Positions 10,047 to 20,817 of a stretch of DNA of 64,000 nt are shown one piece after another. How positions within the stretch are numbered: position 1 is the first letter of the stretch; each line of letters opens with the position of its first letter. The notes beneath the pieces were generated by a model, which was given only the letters and a program-made list of their open reading frames with translations, was not told the origin of the DNA and made no database searches. This DNA comes from Rhyzopertha dominica (taxonomy: Eukaryota > Arthropoda > Insecta > Coleoptera > Bostrichidae), in the NCBI GenBank assembly GCA_025024175.1, contig QCXZ01000086.1, forward strand, positions 17,016,245 through 17,080,244. The letters are read 5' to 3'. Position numbers and translations under genes: made by a program.

Positions 10047-13000
10047 TTAAGACAGTGTCTGATATTTTTTTAAATGACTGGCATGAAAAGTTCCTCGTTC
10101 AACACCCGATTGTGGATCAACAAGTATATAAGTAGCAAAACTAATTTTTTTCTTAACTCGAAAAGGCCCTTCAAATAATAACAGAAAATTTTTTTGTTTC
10201 CCCTTTTAGAACAGAAGAGATCGGATTCGCTTTCAGCAAAACTAAATCATTTTCTAAAAATGGTGTAGTTACATGACCAGATCGTAAATATTTGCGGCGC
10301 TCAGCTTTTCCGGCTAAAGCTTCCGCAGCTAACACTAATTTGGTATCAGATGCTAGACTCGCCCCGTCCCGCGGGACTTGTAGAAACTTCGGCAAGATTT
10401 GAATACGGTCGCAAGCATACTGTAGCTCCATTGGAACTTGTGCAGTTCGCGAGCCCAGTTACTGTGCTGATCGGAGCAATAGGCGCGACATAATCTGCCT
10501 AACTCACGCATTACTCGTTCCGAAGGATTGGACTGAGGATGTCTTATCGACGAAAAGCTAACATCAATGTTTAGAGAATTTAAAGTGTCTTTCCATTTTT
10601 TTGAACTAAACTGGGTACCGTGGTCCGTTAATACCCGTTGTACAGTCCCTACTTTTGGAAAATAATCTTTGAGCAAACGGTTTAAAACTGCTGACGTTGT
10701 AGCTCGTTTTAGAGCATAAAATGAAACAAATTTTGTAAATACATCTAAAAGAACTAAGATATACGACACACCGCCCTTACTACGTGGAAGGGGTCCGTAC
10801 AAATCAATGGCCAGGAGCTCATTCTTTGCGGAAGGAATAATTGGGTTCAACTCAACTTTCGGCATAATACTAGATTTAGTTCGCTGGCAAAGGTCGCATC
10901 CTTTCAGAATTCGTTTCACGTCACGATGCATGTTATTCCACCATACCTCGTTCTTTAACGCATGCCACGTCTTATATACCCCAAAATGGCCAAAACTTTC
11001 ATGATACTCCTGAACAAAACGCTTCTTTAAAGAATCTGGTATGCACAATAAACAAAATTCGTCGATACTTCTGCGAAGATAAAGAATGTTCTTATGAAGC
11101 ACAAATTTTTGTTGGAGTTGTTCACTGGTCGATAATTTGGAAATTATATCGCCTAACTTAGGATCCTGTTTTTGTAGAGATGATAGATTTTTAAGAGAAG
11201 CCAAAAAATCTTTACTAAGGTTGATGACAGAGAGCAATTTAAAACATTTGTCTATCGGTGTCGGAAGGCGCACCGCTGCATGACGAGATAATACATCAGA
11301 TATTACATTTTTACTACCCGGAATATGCTTTAGCTCAAAATCGAACTCCTGAATCGCCAGCGCNTAACGTGAGATTCGCGATGNGAGCAATCGACAAGTC
11401 TGCAGGTAAGTAACGGAACTATTATTGGTATACACGGTAAATCTTCGACCCATCAAATAGATTCGGAATCTATTTAAAGCCCAAACTAATGCTAAAGCTT
11501 CCTTCTCATTAGACGAATAGTTTATCTCCCGATCCAACAGAACCCGCGACGCCCATGCCACTGGCCGACGAATATCCCCATCAAATTGAAACAATTGGGC
11601 ACCTAGGCCAACATCACTCGCATCTGTTTGTAAACAATACGTTAAATCATCCCGCGGATGATACAATAAAGTATCTTGTTGCAAATTGCGCTTTAATTCT
11701 TCGAAAGCGTTCTGCTCCACCGGAGACCATCTCCAGGGCTGTTGTTTGCGTAACAATTGTGTTAATGGAGCTGCGATCGCGGCAAATCTTTCACAAAATG
11801 CTCGATCAAAATTAGCTAAACCTAAAAAGTTTTGTACTTCTTTTTTATTCGTCGGAACTCGATAATCTGCTATTGCTTGAATTCGCATTGGATCCGGTTT
11901 AACACCTTGGCTGTTAAGAATATATCCCAGAAAAGGCATCTGCTCACGAAAAAACTTGCACTTTTCTAAGCGTAAAGTAAAACCAGCTTCTGTGAGACGC
12001 TGAAATAACTGGTGAAGATGGTTTAAATGGTCTTCAAAACTCTGCGAAACGACCAGGATATCGTCTACATAAATACTGGCAAAACGAGAAAAAGCTTCCC
12101 CTAAAACTGTTGTTAAACACCGAGTAAAAGTGCTAACGCTCGACATTAATCCGAACGGAAGCGTACAAAAAACGTATGAGCGGCCATCGAATTTAAATCC
12201 CGTGTATTGCTGCGACTTTTCGGACAACGGAATTTGCCAATAACCATGGGTGAAATCAACAGACGACATGAATTTGACATTACCCAAAGATCTAAGAATT
12301 TCCTCCATGGGTCGAGGAGTTTCGTGCTCTCTTTCCATAACCCTGTTCAAGTAACGAGCATCCAAACAAATGCGCACAGAATTATCTTTTTTAACGGTAG
12401 TCATAATTGGAGAGATGTACTGAGTAGCCATACGGCGAATAATGCCCCAGTCTTCCATGAGGTTTAGCTGGCGTTGAACCGCTTCGCGATGAGCAATTGG
12501 TATAGGATATTGCTTTAAACAAAATGGGACTTATCTCGCAAACGTATGTGATGAACATACTCGTGTGTCCTACCCGGTCTAGTGGAAAACACAGCTTTAT
12601 TATTTAATAGCAATTCACGAAAGAGTTTGCTTTGATTTTCTGTCAGATTACTTTTACGAACGATGCTATCAACTTGCTCTTCAAATTCATTTATTTCTGT
12701 CAATGAAACCGAGTTAACGATCGGTGACTTTCTGTTAATCACTTTTAATTTTAGAGATTCCCTTTCCTGAAATTCATGTATCGTATTAATTTCCGGTATT
12801 TCGACCCACTCGCTTTGCACGCATAATAATATACTACGTGAATCAAAATTCAACTGTGCTCGAAATCTACGAAGTAGATCAGCTCCAATTATGACTGGAT
12901 AAACAAGGTCTGGTATCAACAAAAACTCGTGTACTATTTCATAATCAGCAATTGTAAAAGTAAGCAAGCATTGGTGTTGAACTTTTCGATGTTTAGCTTT

Positions 13001-13160
13001 AAACGCGCCAGTTACTTTAACACCCGTACACTTAAAAAATGGTATGATTTTATGAACGGTTTCCAATTGCGACCAAATTTACTCGCTAATGCAAGATATT
13101 TCACTACCAGTATCTATCATAGCCGGTGTATAGAAATTATATAACTTAACTTGTATCATC
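10047..13160 (-). pseudogene. pol: gypsy pol: protease, reverse transcriptase, RNase H, integrase
   Basis: The minus strand encodes, in order: protease with the DTGSE active site (about 13105-13120); RT with the YVDDILV catalytic motif (about 12065) and LPFGLMSS (about 12150); RNase H with LQTDASDVGLGAQL and a final SDVLSRH; integrase H-H-C-C finger (HESFGHFGVYKTW ... CDLC), core motifs LLAIDLYGPL, LTDHGTQF and SIRHPQSNPSERV; and a C-terminal domain ending FHASHLKKYQTLS before TAA (10047-10049). Defects are a TAA at 13079-13081 just after the protease motif, a frameshift near 12528 between protease and RT, and a frameshift near 10435 late in integrase. These make the copy non-autonomous unless some are sequencing errors. 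Confidence 0.88.
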
Positions 13161-13277
13161 GGGGCTTATATTGACTATTTTCGTGTTCAAAATTACATTC
13201 TTCCGATAAAAGATCATCTAAAGGGTTATTTAATAACAGTGTATTGGTCCCGATGGTATTTATCCTCACAGTGGGAC

Positions 13278-14567
13278 CTACAAGTTGTGAGGGGCGCTTT
13301 CGTTTCCCGGACTGAGATCCGCGTTGCTATCAGGCTCTGCCAGCTCAGATTCGAATCGCACAACAGCAACGTTTGCCGCAGTACTGTTATTATCTCTTTT
13401 ATTAAACTGTGACTTATCCCGCGAATACCTAACGTATGAAGCATTGCGATCTTCAAAAATACGCGTATGAAGTTTTTGATTTGGAACTGAAGTTTCAACA
13501 CGAAAATAATAGTCAGCTTGACGTAATCTGTCCATTGCTTCAGCCAAAGTTTGTGTCCCTACCAGTACCGATGAAATATTGGGTGGGTAGTGTCTAGCTA
13601 TAGTTTGTATTAACAAATTTTGTGAATATTCGGGAGTTAAATGCTTTGCCATTGCTACATATTTCATGAAGTGATCTACAAAAGATCCTGTTTTTTCCTC
13701 AAAACGTGCTGCTTGCAATAACAATCTGATCTCTAACTGTTTTGTTTCCGACCAAAAGTGTTCCCTAAAACTATTTTTAAATGAATGAAAATCATGAAAC
13801 GTATGTAAGTATGCTTTACTCCAAAGAAGGGCTTTTCCTTTAAATTGATTACCAATTGCAATTTTGAAATCATTAAAAGATATTTGACTGCTTTCATAAA
13901 AATGTTCAATTTGCTGTAAGAAATCAACTGGATGCACAGTATCGTCATTGCCAAAAAACGGAAGATGCCTGTTTAAATCAATACCGGGTTGTGTGCTGGT
14001 GTTCGGCATGACACGCAAATTTTGTATTGAATTTAATACTTGTGCAACAATACTTGCGACATCGGTATTAAGCGTGTTATTATTATTTGTTGCCCCTAGA
14101 GGCATACTGTACTGTACGTTACCAGGAACTTGAAAATACGGATTACTGGCGTTCATTGGTGGACCTGGTGGGTAGTTTCTCAACTCGCCCTGAAAAAACG
14201 ACGGCTGCTGCTGCTGACCCCATGGCGGTTGTTCCACATAGCGAGCTGCTTGCACCCCAGGTATTCTTAAAGGATCCATTCCAATATCGTTTATTGTCCT
14301 CCTGTCTCCGTGACTGTTTTTCTTCAAGTTCGATGGAACCGACCTCGCAAAAACTTTATCTGCTCTAATCTGGTTTGCAGGTGTACCAGACGATAGTATT
14401 CCGATTCCAGCAGCAATATCCAAGGTTGCTTGATTTCCTTCTCTATCCCGATGTGCCACTGGGCGTTTCGGAATTGTTCCCGTCTCTGGTCCCAAATTCT
14501 TCCTTCGCAAATTGTAAGCATTACCCGTGACGGGTGTTTCCCTTTGTGGTGAACGTTCTACTCCCAT
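13278..14567 (-). CDS. gag: gypsy gag polyprotein
   Basis: One uninterrupted frame of about 429 codons; I chose the Met at 14567 because it is the first downstream of the primer-binding site (the frame stays open into the LTR by chance). The N-terminal third is low-complexity and basic, with proline- and asparagine-rich tracts (WGQQQQP, TNNNNT). The middle carries a capsid-like retrotransposon gag domain (FFGNDDTVHPVDFLQQIEHF, GNQFKGKALLWSKAY, LEIRLLLQAARFE) that would assemble particles. No CCHC zinc knuckle is visible in the C-terminal part, unlike many gypsy gags. Pol follows on the same strand about 120 bases further on in another frame. Confidence 0.8.
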   Translation of the reverse strand: MGVERSPQRETPVTGNAYNLRRKNLGPETGTIPKRPVAHRDREGNQATLDIAAGIGILSSGTPANQIRADKVFARSVPSNLKKNSHGDRRTINDIGMDPLRIPGVQAARYVEQPPWGQQQQPSFFQGELRNYPPGPPMNASNPYFQVPGNVQYSMPLGATNNNNTLNTDVASIVAQVLNSIQNLRVMPNTSTQPGIDLNRHLPFFGNDDTVHPVDFLQQIEHFYESSQISFNDFKIAIGNQFKGKALLWSKAYLHTFHDFHSFKNSFREHFWSETKQLEIRLLLQAARFEEKTGSFVDHFMKYVAMAKHLTPEYSQNLLIQTIARHYPPNISSVLVGTQTLAEAMDRLRQADYYFRVETSVPNQKLHTRIFEDRNASYVRYSRDKSQFNKRDNNSTAANVAVVRFESELAEPDSNADLSPGNESAPHNL

Positions 14568-14574
14568 TTGACTT

Positions 14575-14592
14575 GCCGCACGTCGGGCGCCA
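14575..14592 (-). promoter_or_regulatory. Primer-binding site
   Basis: The minus strand reads TGGCGCCCGACGTGCGGC two bases after the LTR end. TGG plus a GC-rich run complementary to a tRNA 3' end is the standard minus-strand primer site. The exact tRNA was not determined. Confidence 0.8.
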
Positions 14593-14594
14593 GA

Positions 14595-14893
14595 TGTAGT
14601 GGTTTGAAAGAACAAGTCAGTATGGATGGAACGCTTCTTTATTTTGATTTGATCCACAACCAGCAAAAATTATTATAAATCAGTATAGCACATTACAAAA
14701 TTATATAGCTTACCGGACACCAGGTCACAGACACCAATAAGATTAATTATTATTGTGCATGCATGAGCCTCAAGGCTGCCCACTGGGCGGATGCTGGAGC
14801 GGCAATGACCGTATCGCGATTCGCGAAAGACACCCAAATAGAGGTGATCCCCCACTTCTGGGGAAAATACTTGCAGATACTTGGTTCTGCTAC
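14595..14893 (-). repeat. 5' LTR of the gypsy element, with TATA box and polyA signal
   Basis: 299 bases with TGTAG...CTACA ends. On the minus strand a TATATAA box (complement of 14701-14707) precedes AATAAA (complement of 14638-14643) by about 60 bases, giving the expected U3-R-U5 layout; the +1 site would lie between them. Confidence 0.85.
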
Positions 14894-14894
14894 A

Positions 14895-16135
14895 GTAGTA
14901 AGCCGAAGACTGCACTCTTTCCGGAGGAATCTGTTATAGCTGCCCTCAGTTTACAATAAGACTGAGTGATACAAAAATAGTACCATAATACCAATAGTAG
15001 CTTAAGCGCATTGGGATCTGTTATTACTTGGTTGTTTTGCGAAACTCAATGCAGTACACCTTCAATTATAGTAAGAACAATATTGCATATCACTTCTCTG
15101 TATTTGTGAAGGATTACTCACCTATACCTACTTTCCGGTGCAAGCGGACGAACCGATAACATGTTTCCCGGCACAATTTTTGTTCGGGCGCTTGCCCCAA
15201 TTATTTCACCTATTGTGAGAACTATTAACCAGAAAAATCGTAATCACGGAACTTTGAGATTATAACCTAAAAGTTTGATAATTCAGAGAACTATTCAGAA
15301 ATAAAGTTAAAAAGCAAAAATAGTTCAATATCACTTGCACATAAACGCAATCGACATTCGTATTTTTAATATTGATGCACAAATGAGAATTTAAGTTATA
15401 TAAATGTGCCATCTGAGTTGCTAAAACTATACCTATACCTATAAATGGATACAATTTTCCAGAAATTCTCAGAATTAACGGACTCCCTCGCAGAAACAAT
15501 ACTAAAATCAATTTAATATTTCATTTTGAAGTTAATTAATATAATTCCATACCATCTTTCAATATTTAAATCAATTTTATTCATATTGACACGTTTGAAA
15601 ATAGGATAAAATTACTTATAACAAAACTTTTACCATTACACGTAAAAGTCGATAAAAGCCATTATTGTGAAGAACAACAAGCACTTTTGCTTTTTAACAT
15701 ATTTCAGAATGTCTCTCGTAACTGATTAGGTATGATTTTTCTAGCGATGGGTGAACTAAGCCCGGGCAAACGCTAGAACAAATATTTTACTGGGAAACAT
15801 GTTATCTATCGGGCCGTCGGCTTACGTCACCGGAGGGCCATAAAAGTTTTCATACCAGAAAGTATAGGTAAGTAGTCCATCAGAAATACAGAGGAGTGAC
15901 AATGCAATATTGTTCTTACCTGCATCGAGTTTCGCAGAACAACCAGGTAATAACAGACCCCAATGTGTTTAAGCTTACTTACGCGCCTCAAATCTTATTG
16001 CAAGATTACCTGAATGTTGATACAGTTTCAAATTACTACACAAGATTTTTGTATCACTCAATCCCACTAGCTACTAGATCGCTCCGGAAAAGGTGTAATC
16101 TTCACTTACTAGTTTGCTAGTGTTGCAAATGATTA
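14895..16135. repeat. Foldback element with about 350-400-bp imperfect inverted arms
   Basis: The left arm (14895-15245) matches the reverse complement of 15700-16135. Shared blocks include GAGTGATACAAAAAT, GTAAGAACAATATTGCAT, CTCTGTATTT and AACATGTTTCCC. The central 450 bases are AT-rich and non-coding. The left arm begins immediately at the outer edge of the gypsy 5' LTR, so the LTR element may have removed or replaced the left terminus. Arms differ by indels and substitutions, so the structure is old. No transposase is inside. Confidence 0.7.
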
Positions 16136-16679
16136 TCATTAAGAATGCATTTTTATTTTTTAATGCAAAAGGTTGTTAAATAACTGTTAAGCATCATTTT
16201 ACAAAAAAAAAACAATAAAGGAAATGTGACATATTTTCGGTAACCAAAATGCATATTATTTAAAAATTGGTAGACCACTATATACTACTGTAGTTTAAAG
16301 AGCGGGTTTGTGTTTATATTGAATCAATCAAACCGTCTAAACCATATCAAATTTAATTCTTCTAAAGAAAATAATTCTTAAAGTGAACTTCCACTTTATT
16401 TTTACAATTGTAAAGCGCTTTCGGATACATATTAGCCATCGTCAGTACAAAAATTATTTATGAAAGGAAACTAACAGTTTGACAAAGTCAAAAATCAGAA
16501 ACAAGCAAACTTGACTACAAACTGAAAAGCAACCCACATGCCAGTAACTCAAACGAAACATTAATTTAGATCAAACAAAGAATTTAGAATAGGACAATTG
16601 AAATTACAAAAATCATTTAGAATAGTAAAATTATGTTCGTTAATAATTTTATAAATCTCCAAAATTTCCAAATAATTCA

Positions 16680-16967
16680 GGCGTTTATAGTTTTTCATGT
16701 AATGATTGCAATTCAGTTTATATTGGACAAACCGGAATATCCTTTTTAACTAGAGGTAAAGAACATTTGAAACAATTTGAAAAGTATAACAACACAGATA
16801 TTGTTACAACAAATTCTTCGTTAGCCAACCATTTATTAGTAAATAAACACACTGCCACACTAGACAATCTAACTTCATTACATTTGTGTAGTAAATCATC
16901 TAAATTAAATTATTTGGAAATTTTAGAGATTTATAAAATTATTAACGAACAATACTATTCTAAATGA
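16680..16967 (+). pseudogene. GIY-YIG endonuclease domain of a Penelope-like element
   Basis: The frame begins inside the domain: GVYSFSCNDCNSVYIGQTG carries both GIY-like (GVY) and YIG-like (YIGQTG) motifs with the C-x2-C pair between them, as in Penelope endonucleases. About 95 codons continue to a TGA at 16965-16967. This domain nicks target DNA for insertion. The RT domain that should precede it has been replaced by the inverted arm at 16679, so the protein is only a C-terminal fragment. Confidence 0.75.
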
Positions 16968-17132
16968 TTTTTGTAATTTCAATTGTCCTATTCTAAATTC
17001 TTTGTTTGATCTAAATTAATGTGTCGTTTGAGTTACTGGCATGTGGGTTGCTTTTCAGCTTGTAGTCAAGTTTGCTTGTTTCTGATTTTTGACTTTGTCA
17101 AACTGTTAGTTTCCTTTCATAAATAATTTTTG

Positions 17133-17165
17133 TACTGACGATGGCTAACATGTAGCCGAAAGCGC
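17133..17165 (+). ncRNA. Hammerhead-ribozyme-like core in Penelope pLTR
   Basis: CTGACGA (17135-17141) is followed by a hairpin, GGCTA/TAGCC, then GAAA (17158-17161). This is the conserved hammerhead core order CUGANGA, stem II, GAAA. Hammerheads are known in Penelope pLTRs. Stems I and III were not folded. The inverted arm has a mutated copy on the minus strand around 16415-16445. Confidence 0.6.
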
Positions 17166-17228
17166 TTTACAATTGTAAAAATAAAGTGGAAGTTCACTTT
17201 AAGAATTATTTTCTTTAGAAGAATTAAT

Positions 17229-18377
17229 TAATAACTCCACTTAGAGCAGATGGGTCAGTTTTCAATTTTTTTCATATCAAATTTAAATAAATAGTACTGT
17301 ATGAGGATAACAGTGCTAGACATCAACTTAAAAGAATACAATATCTGCTGTAACTGATTACTACAAACATAAATTTTTATTGCCTATCTAATTCCAAACT
17401 CTGGTAAGTAACTGCCCTCCAGAATTGAACAAAAAAATACATTTATTAATAACTACGTAAAAAAATAACATATGTTAGTAAATGTTTACAGTTGATTATG
17501 ACTTATTTAGAAACATTATTCATAAAAGATTTGACACATTTCGTGAACCGGAAGTTGTTTCTTTTGCTTCTGGGGTACACTACAGTAATAACTACAGCTA
17601 ATTTACTTCATTGTAAAGGCGATTGAAGAATATAATTTTTGCATCTCTGCAAATTTGTCTAATGTTAACCGTTTGTGAGAAAAAAATCTGTTCCAAACTA
17701 AAACTAATAATAACAAGATTCTTTTACTTATATTGACGTTATATATCAATGTCTCTGTTATATTCAGTTTGGATCACATTTAATATATCCTCACCACTGC
17801 TTGATATTTTCGTTAAAATCTAAATTTCCCAAGTACTTATTTGTAGAAATCTCATTTTGTAACTTGTAATATTGCAAAGTGTGTGCCCCATTTTTTTCAA
17901 AAAAAAAATTGTTTTTTTAAAAGTTAGCTAATGTTATTAAATAATATATCCAGATTTTAGTTTAGAAAGATTCCAAAGTGCTCATCGATAGTTAAGTTAA
18001 TATGAAAGTAAACAAAAACTTACTTTCACTAAAAAATAAGTCGTATTTTCCCCTGTTTGCTTGTCAGTCGTGATAATTATTCACCTTTGCTAAACATCAT
18101 CATTGGGAGCCAACAAATAAATTAAACTGGAACCTGGCCAACCAAGCGGAGCAGAGTAAACTAGTAAGAGTAGCAAGCAAGCAAGCATATGAATTTTCGA
18201 ATAATATCTGAAACTTGAAACGTAAATGGCTCTACCTGTATCGCTATGCGGCAACTAGCTGTACCGCTTTTACTCGGAAGGGTTGTCATCCAAAATAACC
18301 CGCCCAACATGCCGCCCGGCTAGGTCGTCTCATTTTCTATGTCCGCGGGTGTACCTTCAATAAGTACATTAAATACT
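17229..18377. other. Stretch without recognisable genes
   Basis: AT-rich up to about 18060, then a less AT-rich 300 bases before the P-like transposase. If the upstream THAP exon of that gene survives it should lie here, but I found no convincing C2CH signature. Confidence 0.4.
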
Positions 18378-20817
18378 TAGATAAGGAACATGAGTAGTGG
18401 ATATGGTTTTGATGAGCCTACATTTAAACTGTTAAAAGCTAAAGTCTCCAACATGGATAGTAATGATAAACATGGTAAGAACCATTATGTTTGTATAAAT
18501 ATGATAAATGTATGTTACCTGTTTTTAGGCGTTCTTCTCATAGACAAAATGACGCTAAGTCCTGGGGTTACATTCGATTCTGCCTTATTCAATGTTGCAG
18601 GGATTGTAGAACTTCCTGGTGAAAATACTAACAAACAGCTTGGAGATCATGCTCTGGTCATAACTTTTCAGCCTTTCAAAGGAAAGTGGGTTCAAAGTCT
18701 AGCTTGCTTCTTAACAAAAGGCAATGCTAAGGTTGAAATCTTGACCCGCTTCATTTTGGGAGCCATCATGCTAACCGAACAAGCGGGACTGGAAGCTGAC
18801 GCAGTTGAGACGAATGGTGCACAATGAAACAGAGCTATGTGGAAAAAATTTGGGATAAGCGAGGGTTGCCCAAGAGCATGCCATGCATACAACCCAAATC
18901 GCAATTTGTGGTTCATATCCGATTTTCCACACCTAATCAAATGTATGAGGAAATGCATGATTTCTCATAAAGTTGTTCAGGTAAATCTTCACAGCCCGAA
19001 TCTGTAAAACAAATAATAACAATTATTTATTGACAGACACCACAAGGTCCAATTGACAGAAAGCATTGGAAAGCTGTGATTGAAATTGACTGGATTGAAG
19101 GAATGTCCCCGATTAACCGAAGACCACATCAATCCCACTTTCTGGCAAAAACGAATGTCGCTATAACATGGCAGGTTAGAAGTACAAGCAAAATATGAAA
19201 GTACCTTGACACTTAAACTTATTTATTACAGTTTTGGAGTGCATCTGCTGCTGCTGCCATGTTAGGTTACAGAAGCCAAGGTGTACCGGAGCTTGCCAAC
19301 TGTGAAATTACTGCCACTTTTGTCAACCATGTTAACAGGCTTGCAGATGTGATGTATAGTAATACGCTCAAAAATGCACTTAAGCCAAATTCTGCAGAAA
19401 GTGAGGTAAGGATCAGCAAATTTAATAGAATGGAATGAGTTATTTCATGCTATAAAGTAGTACACAACAGAATTCAAACTTTATAGAAAACTACAGTTAC
19501 CTTTTGCATAAATGCAGTTCGTTTGTGTTATAATGTCAAAATAGAAAAGCAACAAAAAGGGTGCATTACTTGAAAAGTACATATAGGTAACCTGAAGAAT
19601 TATCTTATTTTAATACTACGTAATACTTTTAGAATACTTAATTAATGTGGGAGTAGTATATGTGCCTTTACAAACAACGTGGTCAAAAATGAAAAATTTT
19701 ATAATATATGGTGTACACCTTATTGCAAGTCATCACGAATTTCTTGCATGTAATATAGGGTATCCGAGAACACCCCCGAAGAGAAGCGAGCAAACTCACA
19801 ACATCAAAATCCAGCCACAAAATTTGCATTTTTTCAGAAACGACAGACTTTGGATTGATTATTTTGTTACAAGCAACTCTGGAAATATGCAATTACCTTT
19901 GTGTGGTTTTAATTATCCGATGACAGCAAGATTAAATCAAGATGCTTTAGAGGTACTTGTAAAATGTTATATCTAGCAGACTTAAAATTTATGATCACTG
20001 TAGCGTTTCTTTGGGATGGTTCATTAGTCAGCAGGGCAAAATACTCATTCAGAGCCAAAAGTGTTTGCTCAACTGTTTCGTTTACTGTCACTTTATTCTT
20101 TAGTGAAGCCAGTAAAGGGCAGTAACATAACTGGAGGGAAAATGCTAAGTACACTGCTGAAAATGGAAGACTTCCGCAAAGCAACAGCAAATGAAAGAAA
20201 ACAAGAACTTTCTAATAGATTGGACATTATTCTTAAAGGCAAGCATGCACACAAGCCATGCTAAATTTGCAACTCATGGTGTGAACATATATAAAAAGCA
20301 ACACCCTACATAAATGTACTTTTTAGGTGACGAGCTTTCATACCATTCTTGATATAATTAGTGAGTTAGATAACAACATTGGACAGCCGATTGATGAATA
20401 TGCTCTTCATTATGTTGGTGGTTTTACAGCTCGACACTGTGAGCGATTTGCTCAAAGCTGTACTAACTGCACAGTTTAAAAAAAATCAAGTGACAGAGAT
20501 GACAGTCATATGTTAATTACTTTAAAAACTAAAGGATATCTAATATATCCATCCAACAATCTTGTAACCCTAGTAAATACATTGGAGACAGGCTTAATTA
20601 AGACATACCATTTTACCAATGTCTGTCCAAATTTTATCTTTCATGTCCTTGATAAACTGGAAACCATTGATATTCCAACTGTTGGCTATGCACTGCATAA
20701 GCACGATGTTACCAAAGCAGTCATAAACTTTTATATTATAATAAGAATGCATTTTTTCTGCAAGGACTGGAATCATAATACAGCCCAGCCTAAAAAAAAA
20801 GAAAAAACAGCTAACTA
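18378..20817 (+). pseudogene. P-element/THAP9-type transposase, multi-exon pseudogene
   Basis: Exons with matching GT-AG borders carry P-element transposase blocks in order. 18378-18474 (GYGFDEPTFKLLKAKV) joins 18529-18980 (GVLLIDKMTLSPG, GDHALVITFQPFKGKWVQSL, NLWFISDFPHLIK). Then come 19037-19174 (RKHWKAVIEIDW), 19232-19405 (VPELANCEITATFVNHVNRLADVM), an exon ending at 19952 (YPMTARLNQDALE), 20004 onward (RFFGMV, LYSLVKPVKGSNITGG) and 20327-20817 (YALHYVGGFTARHCE). This family cuts and pastes DNA with an RNase H-like fold and a GTP-binding insertion. Breaks are TGA 18825-18827, TAG 20025-20027, TAA 20477-20479 and a frameshift in the 19.8-19.95 kb exon. The DNA-binding THAP exon and the element's termini were not found. 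Confidence 0.85.

Larger units (their letters stand above)
9690..14893 (-). mobile_element. Complete Ty3/gypsy LTR retrotransposon, decayed
   Basis: All parts occur in the right order on the minus strand: 5' LTR (14595-14893), primer-binding site (14575-14592), gag (13278-14567), pol with protease, RT, RNase H and integrase (10047-13160), and 3' LTR (9690-9992). Total length is about 5.2 kb. No env is visible. The LTRs begin TGTAGCAG; the 5' copy ends CTACA. Flanks do not show an obvious target duplication, and the outer 20 bases of the 3' LTR are more diverged than the rest, so the two ends may have been exchanged or repaired. Two N bases lie in RNase H. Confidence 0.9.
16362..17228 (+). mobile_element. 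Penelope-like element remnant with inverted pLTR arms
   Basis: The 3' end of a Penelope-like element (GIY-YIG domain, then pLTR) reads rightward from 16680. The segment 16362-16679 is a reverse complement of the 3' region 16905-17228, so the remnant is flanked by inverted arms of about 320 bases that include the last codons. Such inverted partial copies are typical of Penelope insertions. The reverse transcriptase is missing. Confidence 0.75.
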
